A DNA stretch of 64,000 nucleotides from Sphingopyxis macrogoltabida. Lineage in GTDB: Bacteria > Pseudomonadota > Alphaproteobacteria > Sphingomonadales > Sphingomonadaceae. The notes under the pieces were generated by a model. It made no database searches and was not told where the DNA came from. It was given only the letters and a program-made list of their open reading frames with translations. The stretch covers positions 4,343,001 through 4,407,000 of the forward strand of contig NZ_CP012700.1 in assembly GCF_001307295.1 (NCBI RefSeq), read 5' to 3'. Positions 25,732 to 34,588 of the stretch are shown piece after piece (position 1 is the stretch's first letter; every line of letters starts with the position of its first letter). The position numbers and the translations under genes are program-made.

Positions 25732-27051
25732 TCATTTCCCGATGCAGAAACGCCCAAACAGGGCGTCGAGCATGTCCTCGACCCCGGCGCGCCCGGTGAT
25801 GCGGTCGAGCGCCGCGCCGGCGAGCCGCAGCCGTTCGGCGAGCAGGATCAGATCGCTCGCCTCGCGCGACCCCCGCACGATTGTCAGCCAGTCCCTTGCT
25901 TCGGCGAGCGCGACGCGCTGGCGCTGGCGCAGCGCGGCTTCGCCTTCGCGCGGCAGCAGGGTGCGGGCGATATCGACGATCCGCCGGTGCAGGCCGTCCA
26001 TCCCCGTCCCCGTCGCCGCCGACAGCGTCAGGTCGCAGCGCGCCGCGGCCGCTTCAGCTTCGGCATCGCCCTGCCAGCGGTCGGCTTGCGCCGCGATTCG
26101 AATGGCGCGCGGATGGTCGGGCATATTCTCCGGAGGACCGAGCCACAGAAGGATATCCGCCGCCTCCACCGCCGCCTTCGCGCGATCGATACCGATCGCC
26201 TCGATCGCATCGGCACCTTCGGCGCGCAGCCCCGCCGTGTCCGAAAAGCGCATCGCGATTCCGTCGAGCGCCAGCGGGGTTTCGATGACGTCGCGCGTCG
26301 TTCCTTCGATGGGCGACACGATCGCCAGCTCGCGCTGCGCCAAAGCGTTGATCAAGGTCGATTTTCCCGCATTCGGCGGCCCTGCGATCACGACCGACAA
26401 CCCCTCGGCAATCACCTCCGCCGCCGGCCGCGCCAGCCACGCGCCGAGTTCCGCCGCCAGTGCGCCCATCCCGGAAATCAACCCTTGCGCCACGACCTCA
26501 CCGACCTCGACATCATCCTCGTCGGCAAAATTGAGTTCGGCCTCTGCCGCCGCCATCAATCCCAGCAATTGCTCCTGCCAGCCCGCAACCGCGCGCGACA
26601 CATGGCCGTTCGCGAGGCTGAGCGCCTGGACTCGCTGGCTTTCGGTCTCGGCCGCAAGCAGATCCGCGAGCCCTTCGGCTTCAGCAAGATCGATCCGCCC
26701 ATTGAAGAAGGCGCGCCGCGTGAATTCGCCGGCCTCCGCGCGGCGCAATCCCGGGATCGCGGCCAGCGCTGTTTCGACCGCCGCGACCACCGCGCGGCCA
26801 CCGTGTAGATGAAGCTCCGCCAGATCCTCCCCCGTCGCCGTCGCGGGGCCGGGGAACCACAATATCAGCGCTCGATCGAGGGCATCGCCATCGCTATCGC
26901 GAAGTTCGGCCAGAACCGCCCGGCGGGGGGTAGGCAGCCGCCCCGCAAGTAATTTCAACGCCGCTCCGGCCGCGCTACCGCTAACGCGCACGACCGCAAT
27001 CGCCGCCGGCGGAACCCCGCTCGACAGCGCAAATATCGTATCATTTTCAAT
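25732..27051 (-). CDS. mnmE: tRNA modification GTPase MnmE
   Basis: The 439-residue GTPase pairs with MnmG. It has the folate-binding N-domain, a G-domain with GPPNAGKSTLINAL (G1) and EGTTRDVIE (G2), and the C-terminal FCIGK motif with the catalytic Cys. The true N-terminus (DTIFALSSG, conserved in MnmE) extends 20 codons upstream of the first GTG at 26991. No ATG, GTG or TTG exists in that stretch, so an ATT at 27051 is proposed, 8 bp after the previous stop. A frameshift error in the sequence is the alternative. Confidence 0.93.
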   Translation of the reverse strand: MENDTIFALSSGVPPAAIAVVRVSGSAAGAALKLLAGRLPTPRRAVLAELRDSDGDALDRALILWFPGPATATGEDLAELHLHGGRAVVAAVETALAAIPGLRRAEAGEFTRRAFFNGRIDLAEAEGLADLLAAETESQRVQALSLANGHVSRAVAGWQEQLLGLMAAAEAELNFADEDDVEVGEVVAQGLISGMGALAAELGAWLARPAAEVIAEGLSVVIAGPPNAGKSTLINALAQRELAIVSPIEGTTRDVIETPLALDGIAMRFSDTAGLRAEGADAIEAIGIDRAKAAVEAADILLWLGPPENMPDHPRAIRIAAQADRWQGDAEAEAAAARCDLTLSAATGTGMDGLHRRIVDIARTLLPREGEAALRQRQRVALAEARDWLTIVRGSREASDLILLAERLRLAGAALDRITGRAGVEDMLDALFGRFCIGK

Positions 27052-27059
27052 ATCTTCGA

Positions 27060-27359
27060 TCAGCTCTTCCGGCTCCGCGCCGGCTTGTCGGCATCATCAT
27101 CCTTGTCGGCGGACTTCCCGGCCCCGCCCATCAGCCCGCCACCGAACTGCCCGAGCAACGACTGGACGAGCCCGAGCCCGCTTTCGCCCATCGGCACCCA
27201 GCTCTTAACCATCGTCTGGACCATGTCGGGGGTGATCCCCTTGGCCATCAACTCCTTGACCCGGCTCAGATAAATATCGTGCAGCGGCTCGAGGTCGGGA
27301 AGGCCGACCAGCCGCCGCGCCTCTTCGGGGGTGCAATCGATCTCGATATTGAACTTCAT
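27060..27359 (-). CDS. DUF6489 family protein
   Basis: The 99-residue soluble protein begins MKFNIEIDCTPEEARRL and has a predicted helical middle (LHDIYLSRVKELMAKG) and a Gly-rich, then Asp/Lys-rich, tail. It matches a short family of unknown function regularly found before mnmE in alphaproteobacteria. The ATG at 27359 is chosen because it begins the conserved part. It is the first gene of the DUF6489-mnmE-mnmG-rsmG-parA-parB operon. Confidence 0.7.
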   Translation of the reverse strand: MKFNIEIDCTPEEARRLVGLPDLEPLHDIYLSRVKELMAKGITPDMVQTMVKSWVPMGESGLGLVQSLLGQFGGGLMGGAGKSADKDDDADKPARSRKS

Positions 27360-27464
27360 CGCCTGTCTCCACCCCGAAATGCCGGTTAGCCGCTTGAGCC
27401 CTGCTCCGCGCGCCGCTAGCTTCGCGCTTTCACCGCCAAGAAGCAAGAGTCAGGAGAGCTCCCC

Positions 27465-28172
27465 ATGTCAGACACGCCCGCGACGAACACCACCATCCCC
27501 GCGCTCGACGGCGAGGGCGATATCCCGGCCTATGTCGCGCGTCCCGATGCGGACAGCTCGCGTGCGATCATCGTCATTCCCGAGATTTTCGGCGTCAACG
27601 CCGGCATCCGCAAGAAGTGCGACGACTGGGCGGCCGAAGGCTATCTGGCGATCGCGCCCGACATCTTCTGGCGCTTCGCACCCGGGGTCGAGCTCAACCC
27701 CGATATCGAGGCCGAATTGCAGGAAGCCTTCGGCTATTTCGGCCAATATGATGCCGACGACGGCGTGAAGGATATCGAAGCGGCGATCCGCTGGCTTCAC
27801 GGTCAGGGCGCAACGAAGGTCGGCTGCGTCGGTTTCTGCCTCGGCGGGCGGCTTGCCTATATGGCCGCGGCACGCACCGATGTTCACGCGTCGGTCGGCT
27901 ATTATGGCGTCATGATCGACCAGATGCTGAACGAGAGCCACGCGATCGCGCATCCGCTGATGCTCCACATCCCGACCGAAGACCATCTGGTCGATCACGA
28001 TGCGCAGAAGCGGATTCACGCGGGTCTCGATCCGCATCCGAAGGTGACGATCCACGATTATCAGGGTCTCGACCACGGTTTTGCCGCGACGATGGGTAAT
28101 CGTCGCAACGAAGCGGGAGCACAGCTCGCCGACGGCCGTACTCGCGCCTTTTTCGCCGAGAATCTCGCATGA
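27465..28172 (+). CDS. Dienelactone hydrolase family protein
   Basis: The 235-residue alpha/beta hydrolase has the nucleophile motif GFCLGGR with Cys125, Glu40 in PEIFGVN, and the C-terminal His in DHGFA, completing the Cys-Asp-His triad. The founding enzyme opens the lactone ring in chlorocatechol breakdown, but many relatives have other or unknown substrates, and no catabolic neighbours are present. A strong AGGAG site precedes the ATG. Its stop overlaps the next start by ATGA. Confidence 0.88.
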   Translation: MSDTPATNTTIPALDGEGDIPAYVARPDADSSRAIIVIPEIFGVNAGIRKKCDDWAAEGYLAIAPDIFWRFAPGVELNPDIEAELQEAFGYFGQYDADDGVKDIEAAIRWLHGQGATKVGCVGFCLGGRLAYMAAARTDVHASVGYYGVMIDQMLNESHAIAHPLMLHIPTEDHLVDHDAQKRIHAGLDPHPKVTIHDYQGLDHGFAATMGNRRNEAGAQLADGRTRAFFAENLA

Positions 28173-28567
28173 GCGCGCAGACGGGTCTCGCTGCCTGGCA
28201 TGACTATATGGCGGGCGGCGGCGACCCGCAGGCGCTGAAAGACCTGCTCGCCGAGGATGCGGTGTTCCACTCGCCCGTGGTCCACACGCCGCAGGTCGGG
28301 CGCGACAAAGTGTTCGCCTATCTGCACGCGGCGAGCCATGTGCTCGGCGGCGAGAATTTCCGCTATCTCCGCGAAATTGTCGACGGCAATCAGGCGATGC
28401 TCGAATTCGCCAGCGAGCTCGACGGTATCCAGATCAACGGCGTCGATATCATCCTTTGGAACGGCGAAGGAAAAATAAGCGATTTCAAGGTGATGGTTCG
28501 CCCGCTCAAGGCGATCAACAAGGTGTGGGAAAAGATGGCGGCGATGCTTGCGGCGCAGGCCGGCTAA
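28169..28567 (+). CDS. NTF2-like/SnoaL-like protein
   Basis: The 132-residue protein is a small alpha+beta cone of the nuclear transport factor 2-like superfamily: N-terminal helix, LLAEDAVFHSPVV, then strands with EFASELDGIQING and DFKVMVRPLKAIN. Members are isomerases, hydrolases or ligand-binding proteins, and no catalytic set is obvious. It is coupled to the hydrolase gene by ATGA and is followed 9 bp later by the FMN protein gene. Confidence 0.75.
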   Translation: MSAQTGLAAWHDYMAGGGDPQALKDLLAEDAVFHSPVVHTPQVGRDKVFAYLHAASHVLGGENFRYLREIVDGNQAMLEFASELDGIQINGVDIILWNGEGKISDFKVMVRPLKAINKVWEKMAAMLAAQAG

Positions 28568-28576
28568 AGCGATCCC

Positions 28577-30154
28577 GTGCTGCGCTGGGCCGCCTTTCCC
28601 GTCCTGATCGCCGCAGCGGCGATCGCGGGCTCGTGGGGTCCGGCGCGCTGGACGCTGCTGCTGTGGATCCCGCTGCTGCTCGTCGCATTCTATGATGCGG
28701 TGCAGCGCCGGCATTCGCTGCGCCGCAACTTCCCCCTGATTGCGCGCATCCGCTGGCTGTTCGAAGCGCTCCGGCCGTTCCTTTACGCCTATGTCGTCGA
28801 AAGTCCGCTCGAGGGCCGGCCGTTCGCGCGCAGCGAGCGCGACCTCATTTACGCCCGCGCCAAGGGCGATCTCGATGCGCATCCGTTCGGCACCGAACTC
28901 GACGTCTATTCGGACGAATATGAGTGGATGAGCCACAGCATCGACCCGGCGATGGAAAGCGACCGCACGCAGCGCGTCGCGGTCGGCGGGTCGCAATGCA
29001 CCCGACCCTATGCGGCCGCCCTGCTCAACATTTCGGCGATGAGCTTCGGGTCGCTGGGCGCGAAAGCCATCGAGGCGCTCAACCTCGGCGCAAAACTCGG
29101 CGATTTCTATCACGATACCGGCGAAGGCGGGCTCAGCCCCTATCATCGCCTGCACGGCGGCGACATCGTCTGGGAGCTGGGGAGCGGCTATTTCGGCTGC
29201 CGCGACGATGCCGGGCACTTCGACCCGGTGCGTTTCCGGGACGTCGCGCAGGGCGATCAAGTCAGGATGATCGAGATCAAGCTGAGCCAGGGCGCCAAGC
29301 CCGGCCACGGCGGCGTGCTGCCCGGACCCAAGGTGAGTGCCGAGATCGCCGCGACGCGCGGCGTGATCGAAGGCCATGACTGCATCTCGCCCGCCGCGCA
29401 TTCGGCCTTTGCGACGCCGGTCGAACTGGTCGAATGGGCCGCACGGCTGCGCGAACTGTCGGGCGGCAAGCCGGTCGGCATCAAATTGTGCGTCGGCCAG
29501 CCGCACGAGATTTATGCCGTCATGAAGGCGATGATCGAAACCGGCATCCGGCTCGACTATATCGTCGTCGACGGCGCCGAGGGCGGGACGGGCGCTGCGC
29601 CGGTCGAATTTTCGAACAGTCTCGGCATGCCCTTGCGCGAGGGGCTGATCTTCGTGCGCAACGCGCTCGTCGGCTGCGGGCTCAAGGAAGAGGTGCGGCT
29701 CGCCGCTTCGGGCAAGGTCCATTCGGGCGCCGGTCTCGCCGTCAATTGCGCGCTCGGCGCCGACTGGTCGAACGCGGCGCGCGCCTTCATGTTCTCGCTC
29801 GGCTGCGTCCAGTCGCTGAAATGCCATACCGACAAATGCCCGACCGGCGTCGCAACGCAGGATCCGGGCCGGCAGCGTGGGCTGGTGGTGGAGGACAAGG
29901 CCGACCGGGTCCGCCGCTTCCAAGCCGCGACGGTATCGGCGCTATGGGACATTACCGCGGCGATGGGGCTCGACACGCCTTGGCAGATCCAGCCGCATCA
30001 CCTGAGCGAACGGCTCAACTCGGCGCGATCGGATTCGATCGACCGCATCTATAATTTCTATCCGCGCGGCGTGCTGCTTGACGATCCAAATTCGGTGCGC
30101 AGCGCTCGCTACTGGAAGATGGCGCGCGCCGGCAGCTTCCGGGCGGCGCTCTAG
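28577..30154 (+). CDS. FMN-binding glutamate synthase family protein
   Basis: The 525-residue protein has two N-terminal membrane helices (about 3-40) followed by the GltB-like FMN/3Fe-4S domain. Marks are EGGLSPYH, EIKLSQGAKPGHGGVLPG, DGAEGGTGAAPVEF and the cluster-binding GCVQSLKCHTDKCPTGVA. It lacks the glutaminase and C-terminal glutamate-synthase domains, so it is a stand-alone relative whose reaction is unknown. The start is GTG. It forms a unit with the two preceding genes and is convergent with the DUF1489 gene (4-bp overlap of ends). Confidence 0.88.
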   Translation: MLRWAAFPVLIAAAAIAGSWGPARWTLLLWIPLLLVAFYDAVQRRHSLRRNFPLIARIRWLFEALRPFLYAYVVESPLEGRPFARSERDLIYARAKGDLDAHPFGTELDVYSDEYEWMSHSIDPAMESDRTQRVAVGGSQCTRPYAAALLNISAMSFGSLGAKAIEALNLGAKLGDFYHDTGEGGLSPYHRLHGGDIVWELGSGYFGCRDDAGHFDPVRFRDVAQGDQVRMIEIKLSQGAKPGHGGVLPGPKVSAEIAATRGVIEGHDCISPAAHSAFATPVELVEWAARLRELSGGKPVGIKLCVGQPHEIYAVMKAMIETGIRLDYIVVDGAEGGTGAAPVEFSNSLGMPLREGLIFVRNALVGCGLKEEVRLAASGKVHSGAGLAVNCALGADWSNAARAFMFSLGCVQSLKCHTDKCPTGVATQDPGRQRGLVVEDKADRVRRFQAATVSALWDITAAMGLDTPWQIQPHHLSERLNSARSDSIDRIYNFYPRGVLLDDPNSVRSARYWKMARAGSFRAAL

Positions 30155-30552
30155 ATCAGGCTGAGCTCGGCGAGCTCGCGGTAGAGTTCGGGCGGCAGGT
30201 CGGAAAGTCCATCCCCCACATCGACCCCTTTTGGCGCATCGCTGTCGGCGAGATAGCGCCAGCCTTGATGCGCCCGTTTCGGCTGCGGATGGATACGCTG
30301 GAGATCGGCGACGCAAACGATATCGACCCGTCCATCGCTGCGGTCCTCGAAACGCAAGATCGTGACGCGCGCGACCAGCGTATGTTTGACGATGAAATGC
30401 AGCTTGCCGCCGATCAGCTCGTCGGCGCGCTTGGGTTTGAAGCGCGTTGCAAAACGGATCTCGCCGTCTTGCGCATAGGTGGCGATCCGCGCTTGCAACG
30501 CAGGATAGTCGGCACAGCCGACAGCAACGCGGGTCATGTGAAGCCGGGACAC
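30151..30552 (-). CDS. DUF1489 family protein
   Basis: The 133-residue protein carries the family opening LHMTRVAVGC. The middle has TRFKPKRADEL, GGKLHFIVKHTLVARVTILRF and the end has GWRYLADSDAP. No function is known for the family. The start is uncertain: a GTG at 30552 keeps the LHMTRV motif, and the ATG inside that motif (30537) is the alternative. It overlaps the convergent FMN-protein gene by four bases. Confidence 0.75.
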   Translation of the reverse strand: MSRLHMTRVAVGCADYPALQARIATYAQDGEIRFATRFKPKRADELIGGKLHFIVKHTLVARVTILRFEDRSDGRVDIVCVADLQRIHPQPKRAHQGWRYLADSDAPKGVDVGDGLSDLPPELYRELAELSLI

Positions 30553-30576
30553 GATTGTCACATGGGTAGCCGGCAA

Positions 30577-30612
30577 GAAAAAAGCCAGCCCCTCGCGGAG
30601 CCGGCTCTTTCA
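30577..30612 (-). terminator. Terminator of the rho-ABM-TerC unit
   Basis: On the minus strand a 10-bp stem (AGCCGGCTCC pairing with GGGGCTGGCT, two G-U pairs) is followed by TTTTTTC. It lies about 18 bp after the TerC stop and just before the DUF1489 gene. Confidence 0.75.
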
Positions 30613-30629
30613 TTTCAGGCTGAAGACGA

Positions 30630-31355
30630 TCAACCGAACAGGGTTCCGATCCCGACGCCAGGATCGACCCAGCCTTCGTAGATCATCTTGACCGCGACAT
30701 AGAGGATCACCGCAAGGCCGATGTAGGCGATCCAGCGGTACCGCTCGATATATTTGGCGATGATGTTCGCCGCGACGCCCATCAGGGCAACGGCAACGAT
30801 CAGGCCGACGATCATGATGCCGGGGTGGTCGCGTGCCGCGCCGGCGACCGCGAGCACATTGTCGAGGCTCATGCTGACGTCGGCGACGGCGACCGCCCAG
30901 GCGGCGGCAGCAAAGCTCTTGGCCGGCTTGAGGCCCGAATGTTCGTCGCCTTCGACCTCGGGCGAACCCGCCGAGTGCGCGCCTTCGCGCAGTTCGCGCC
31001 ACATCTTCCACGCCACCCAGACGAGCAGTAGGCCCCCGACGAAGATCAGACCGACGATGCCCATCAGTTGCTGGACGACCAGCGCGAACGCCACCCGCAG
31101 CACCAATGCTGCGAGCACACCGATGACGATAACCTTGCGCCGCTGGTCGGCGGGCAATCCCGCAGCCAGTGCGCCGACGACGATCGCATTGTCGCCCGCC
31201 AGCACGATGTCGATCATCAGCACCTGCAGAAAAGCCGACATCGCCGCTGGCGATCCGATATTGCTGAAATCATTGACGATATGCTGCCAGATTTCGGCAG
31301 GCGAACCGAAGCTCGGCGCGGCGGAAGCCGCTTGGGTCAAAAATTCCAATATCAC
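30630..31355 (-). CDS. TerC-family membrane protein (YjbE-like)
   Basis: The 241-residue protein has about seven membrane helices and the two TerC acidic motifs, DIVLAGDNAIVVG (about 49-61) and ADVSMSLDNVLAVAG (about 160-174), whose Asp/Asn residues bind metal. Relatives export manganese or confer tellurium resistance. The GTG at 31355 overlaps the ABM-protein stop. It ends the rho-ABM-TerC unit before a clear terminator. Confidence 0.88.
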   Translation of the reverse strand: MILEFLTQAASAAPSFGSPAEIWQHIVNDFSNIGSPAAMSAFLQVLMIDIVLAGDNAIVVGALAAGLPADQRRKVIVIGVLAALVLRVAFALVVQQLMGIVGLIFVGGLLLVWVAWKMWRELREGAHSAGSPEVEGDEHSGLKPAKSFAAAAWAVAVADVSMSLDNVLAVAGAARDHPGIMIVGLIVAVALMGVAANIIAKYIERYRWIAYIGLAVILYVAVKMIYEGWVDPGVGIGTLFG

Positions 31356-31648
31356 AGCGGATCTCCGAAATAGCCGATCTCTGGCATAGGGTCATAAAAG
31401 TGATGCAGCAATGCCCGCCACTGCCGGTAGCGATCCGATTGCCGGAAGCCGTCACGATGATCTTCGACCGACCGCCACCTCACCAGCAGCAGATAGACCT
31501 GTCCGGTCGTCACCGGGCGACGGATTTCAAGCGAGATAAAGCCCGGCGACGCTTCGATCAGCGGCCGCGCCTCGGCCATCGCCGCCTCGAACCCGGCTTC
31601 GCATCCGGCGCGAACCGGAAGCAATGCGTGTTCGAGAACGGCCACCAA
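31352..31648 (-). CDS. Antibiotic biosynthesis monooxygenase (ABM) domain protein
   Basis: The 98-residue dimeric ferredoxin-like protein has VLEHALLPVRAGCEAGFE, then a conserved SPGFISLEIRRP and YLLLVRWRSVEDHRDGFR, the usual ABM pattern. Members include haem-degrading and quinone monooxygenases. Substrate unknown. It begins 6 bp after rho and overlaps TerC by GTGA. Confidence 0.8.
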   Translation of the reverse strand: MVAVLEHALLPVRAGCEAGFEAAMAEARPLIEASPGFISLEIRRPVTTGQVYLLLVRWRSVEDHRDGFRQSDRYRQWRALLHHFYDPMPEIGYFGDPL

Positions 31649-31654
31649 GCAGGC

Positions 31655-32911
31655 TTACTGGTTCATGCTGTCGAAGAAATCCTCGTTGGTCTTCGAATCC
31701 TTGATCTTGTCGAGCAGGAATTCCATCGCGTCGACGGTGCCCATCTGCATGAGGATGCGGCGCAGCACCCACATTTTCGACAGCTTGTCCTTCTCGACGA
31801 GCAGCTCTTCCTTGCGGGTGCCCGACTTGCCGACGTCGAGCGACGGGAAGATGCGCTTGTCGGCGACCTTGCGGTCGAGGACGATTTCCGAGTTACCGGT
31901 GCCCTTGAATTCTTCGAAGATGACCTCGTCCATGCGGCTGCCGGTGTCGATCAGCGCGGTCGCGATGATCGAGAGCGAACCGCCTTCCTCAATGTTGCGC
32001 GCGGCGCCGAAGAAGCGCTTGGGACGCTGCAGCGCGTTGGCATCGACGCCGCCGGTCAGCACCTTGCCCGACGAGGGAACGACGGTGTTGTAGGCGCGGC
32101 CGAGGCGGGTGATCGAATCGAGCAGGATGACGACATCCTTCTTGTGCTCGACGAGGCGCTTCGCCTTTTCGATCACCATTTCGGCGACTTGGACGTGGCG
32201 CGTCGCGGGTTCGTCGAAAGTCGAAGAGACGACTTCGCCGTTCACGCTGCGCTGCATGTCGGTGACTTCCTCGGGACGTTCGTCCACGAGGAGGACGATG
32301 AGATAGACCTCGGGATGATTGTCGGTGATCGCCTTGGCGATATTCTGCAGCAGCACCGTCTTACCGGTGCGCGGCGGCGCGACGATCAGCGCGCGCTGGC
32401 CCTTGCCCTGCGGGCTGACGAGATCGATGACACGCGCCGACTTGTCCTTGACCGTCGGGTCGACGGTGTCGAGCGACAGCTTCTGGTTCGGATAGAGCGG
32501 GGTGAGATTGTCGAAATTGACGCGGTGGCGGACCGCTTCGGGGTCGTCGAAATTGACCTTGATCAATTTGGTCAGCGCGAAATAGCGCTCGCCGTCGCGC
32601 GGGGCGCGAATCTCGCCTTCGACCGTGTCGCCGGTGCGCAGGCCATATTTGCGAACCTGGTTCGGCGAGACATAAATGTCGTCGGGGCCCGCGAGATAAT
32701 TGGCGTCCGACGAGCGCAGGAAACCGAACGAGTCCGGGAGGACCTCGATCGTGCCCGACCCGATGATTTCCTCGCCCTCTTCGGCGAGTTCTTTCAGGAT
32801 CGAGAACATCAGGTCCTGCTTGCGCAGCGTCGATGCGCCCTCGACGCCCAGTTCTTCCGCCATTTCGACGAGCTGGGCGGGCGCTTTGGTTTTGAGTTCT
32901 TTAAGATGCAT
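31655..32911 (-). CDS. rho: Transcription termination factor Rho
   Basis: The 418-residue hexameric RNA helicase terminates transcription at rut sites. The N-terminal Rho domain starts [20 protein letters not shown]; the RNA-binding cold-shock domain contains [21 protein letters not shown] in family form; Walker [12 protein letters not shown] is near residue 180, and the Q-loop [11 protein letters not shown] and R-loop GGVDANALQ are intact. A 198-bp gap upstream to hemJ is a long leader in which I see no clear element. Confidence 0.98.
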   Translation of the reverse strand: MHLKELKTKAPAQLVEMAEELGVEGASTLRKQDLMFSILKELAEEGEEIIGSGTIEVLPDSFGFLRSSDANYLAGPDDIYVSPNQVRKYGLRTGDTVEGEIRAPRDGERYFALTKLIKVNFDDPEAVRHRVNFDNLTPLYPNQKLSLDTVDPTVKDKSARVIDLVSPQGKGQRALIVAPPRTGKTVLLQNIAKAITDNHPEVYLIVLLVDERPEEVTDMQRSVNGEVVSSTFDEPATRHVQVAEMVIEKAKRLVEHKKDVVILLDSITRLGRAYNTVVPSSGKVLTGGVDANALQRPKRFFGAARNIEEGGSLSIIATALIDTGSRMDEVIFEEFKGTGNSEIVLDRKVADKRIFPSLDVGKSGTRKEELLVEKDKLSKMWVLRRILMQMGTVDAMEFLLDKIKDSKTNEDFFDSMNQ

Positions 32912-33109
32912 TGGATGGATTCCAGATAGGTATTCGGGAGAAAATCAGACGTAATCTTTTTTGCACCGCTGGGGTGCCTATCCGGCCGTGGGACGACCGT
33001 TTCGATAGCATCGGCGCGGCAAGCGCGCCGCCCGCATGGAACGGGGTTGAATCGCCCCTATAACCGGCCCGGGTTCAAGTCAATCGGGCTGAGCCGGGGC
33101 GAATATCGG

Positions 33110-33556
33110 TCAGGGACGCACGACGACGAGGATGACGATGATCGCCGCGGCAACGCCGGGCACTTCGTTGAGCATCCTCAATTGCTTCTCGGTCAGCGGC
33201 CGCTCGCCCTTTTTCAATTTCTTGAAATAGCCGATCATCCAGCCGTGATAGCCCGACAGGGCGATCACGAGCAGCAGCTTGGCGATGAACCAGCCCTCAC
33301 GCCAGTAATTGCCGTTGAACGCGAGCAGCAATCCGAGGATCCAGACGATCACCAGCGACGGGCCGAGGATGATCCGCCGCAGCCGGTCCTCGCGCTCGAT
33401 CCACTTCTTGTCCTCGTCGGAGCCGACCGGCGCCTGATGATGATAGACGAAGAAGCGCGGCATCATGAACAGGCCGGCCATCAGAAAGATCACGAAAATG
33501 ATATGCGCGGCTTTGACCCAAAGCATCGTCGCCCCCAGAAAGCCTGCCAGTTCCAT
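33110..33556 (-). CDS. hemJ: Protoporphyrinogen IX oxidase HemJ
   Basis: The 148-residue inner-membrane protein has four to five helices and the family features: His in WVKAAHIIFVIFLMAGLFM (about 13-31), RFFVYHH (about 34-40) and KLLLVIALSGYHGWMIGYFKK, with a conserved Lys-Arg-rich loop. HemJ oxidises protoporphyrinogen IX in most alphaproteobacteria. It starts 3 bp after hemE, making a haem operon at the origin. Confidence 0.92.
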   Translation of the reverse strand: MELAGFLGATMLWVKAAHIIFVIFLMAGLFMMPRFFVYHHQAPVGSDEDKKWIEREDRLRRIILGPSLVIVWILGLLLAFNGNYWREGWFIAKLLLVIALSGYHGWMIGYFKKLKKGERPLTEKQLRMLNEVPGVAAAIIVILVVVRP

Positions 33557-33559
33557 AGA

Positions 33560-34588
33560 TTATCCGCCGCGAACGCGTTTGATCAGATGTTCGACATGGG
33601 CGATCGGCGTGTCGGGCACGATGCCATGGCCGAGATTGAAGATATGGGGACGATCGGGGAAGGCCGCAAGGATGCGGTCGATCGCGCTATCGAGCGCCGC
33701 ACCGCCCGCGACGAGCGCCAGCGGGTCGAGGTTGCCCTGCACCGGCAGATGGGACGGCAAGGCGGCATCGGCCCAGTCCGGATCGACGGTTTCGTCGAGG
33801 CCCACCGCATCGACCCCGGTCTCGCGCGCATAGGCGGCGAGTTTGCCGCCGGCGCCCTTCGGAAAACCGATCACCGGCGTATCGGGATGCAGCGCCTTGA
33901 GGCGGCGGACGATCTCGGAATTGGGTGCGATCACCCAGCGCTCATATTGCGCCGGCGACAGGCTGCCTGCCCAGCTGTCGAACAATTGCACCGCATCGAC
34001 GCCATTCTCGATCTGTCCTGAAAGATAGGTGACCGACAAATCGACGATCGCATCGACGATCGCTTGAAACGCTTCGGGATCGCCGAACGCCATGCGCCGC
34101 GCTGCCGCCTGATCCTTCGACCCCTGCCCCGCCACCATATAGGTCGCGACCGTCCAGGGGCTTCCTGCGAAGCCCAGGAAGGTCGTCTCGGGCGGCAGCG
34201 CGGCCGCAACGCGGGCCACAGTGGCATAGACGGGGTCAAGCCGCCCGGGTGCCGCCGCAAGCGACGTCAGGGCGCTGTCGACAAGCGGCGGCGCGAGCCG
34301 CGGCCCCTCGCCGGCCTCGAACCACAAATTCTGGCCGAGCGCATGCGGAATGACGAGAATGTCAGAAAAGAGGATCGACCCGTCGAAACCGAAGCGGCGG
34401 ATCGGCTGCAACGTCACTTCGGCCGCCGCCTCGGGGTCGTAGCAGAGCTCGAGGAAGCCGCCCTTGGTTTCGCGAAGGGCGCGATATTCGGGAAGGTAGC
34501 GTCCGGCCTGACGCATCAGCCACAGGGGCGGACGCTCCTGCCGCGTCCCGCGCAGCACTGCCAGCAAGCTCTTCGGTGACGCCTTCAC
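33560..34588 (-). CDS. hemE: Uroporphyrinogen decarboxylase
   Basis: The 342-residue enzyme makes coproporphyrinogen III from uroporphyrinogen III. The PPLWLMRQAGRYLPEYR motif (about 20-36) with the catalytic Arg residues and GFAGSPWTVATYM (about 139-151) are intact. The start is GTG at 34588 behind AGAGGGG. Its upstream gap carries the DnaA boxes; hemE next to the origin is also the Caulobacter arrangement. Confidence 0.97.
   Translation of the reverse strand: MKASPKSLLAVLRGTRQERPPLWLMRQAGRYLPEYRALRETKGGFLELCYDPEAAAEVTLQPIRRFGFDGSILFSDILVIPHALGQNLWFEAGEGPRLAPPLVDSALTSLAAAPGRLDPVYATVARVAAALPPETTFLGFAGSPWTVATYMVAGQGSKDQAAARRMAFGDPEAFQAIVDAIVDLSVTYLSGQIENGVDAVQLFDSWAGSLSPAQYERWVIAPNSEIVRRLKALHPDTPVIGFPKGAGGKLAAYARETGVDAVGLDETVDPDWADAALPSHLPVQGNLDPLALVAGGAALDSAIDRILAAFPDRPHIFNLGHGIVPDTPIAHVEHLIKRVRGG

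Noticed and set aside
23353..26808. A plus-strand open frame of more than 1100 codons antisense to rsmG, mnmG and mnmE
   Set aside because: The translation is low-complexity Arg/Ala/Pro text with no domain, and the opposite strand has three recognised genes in exact order.
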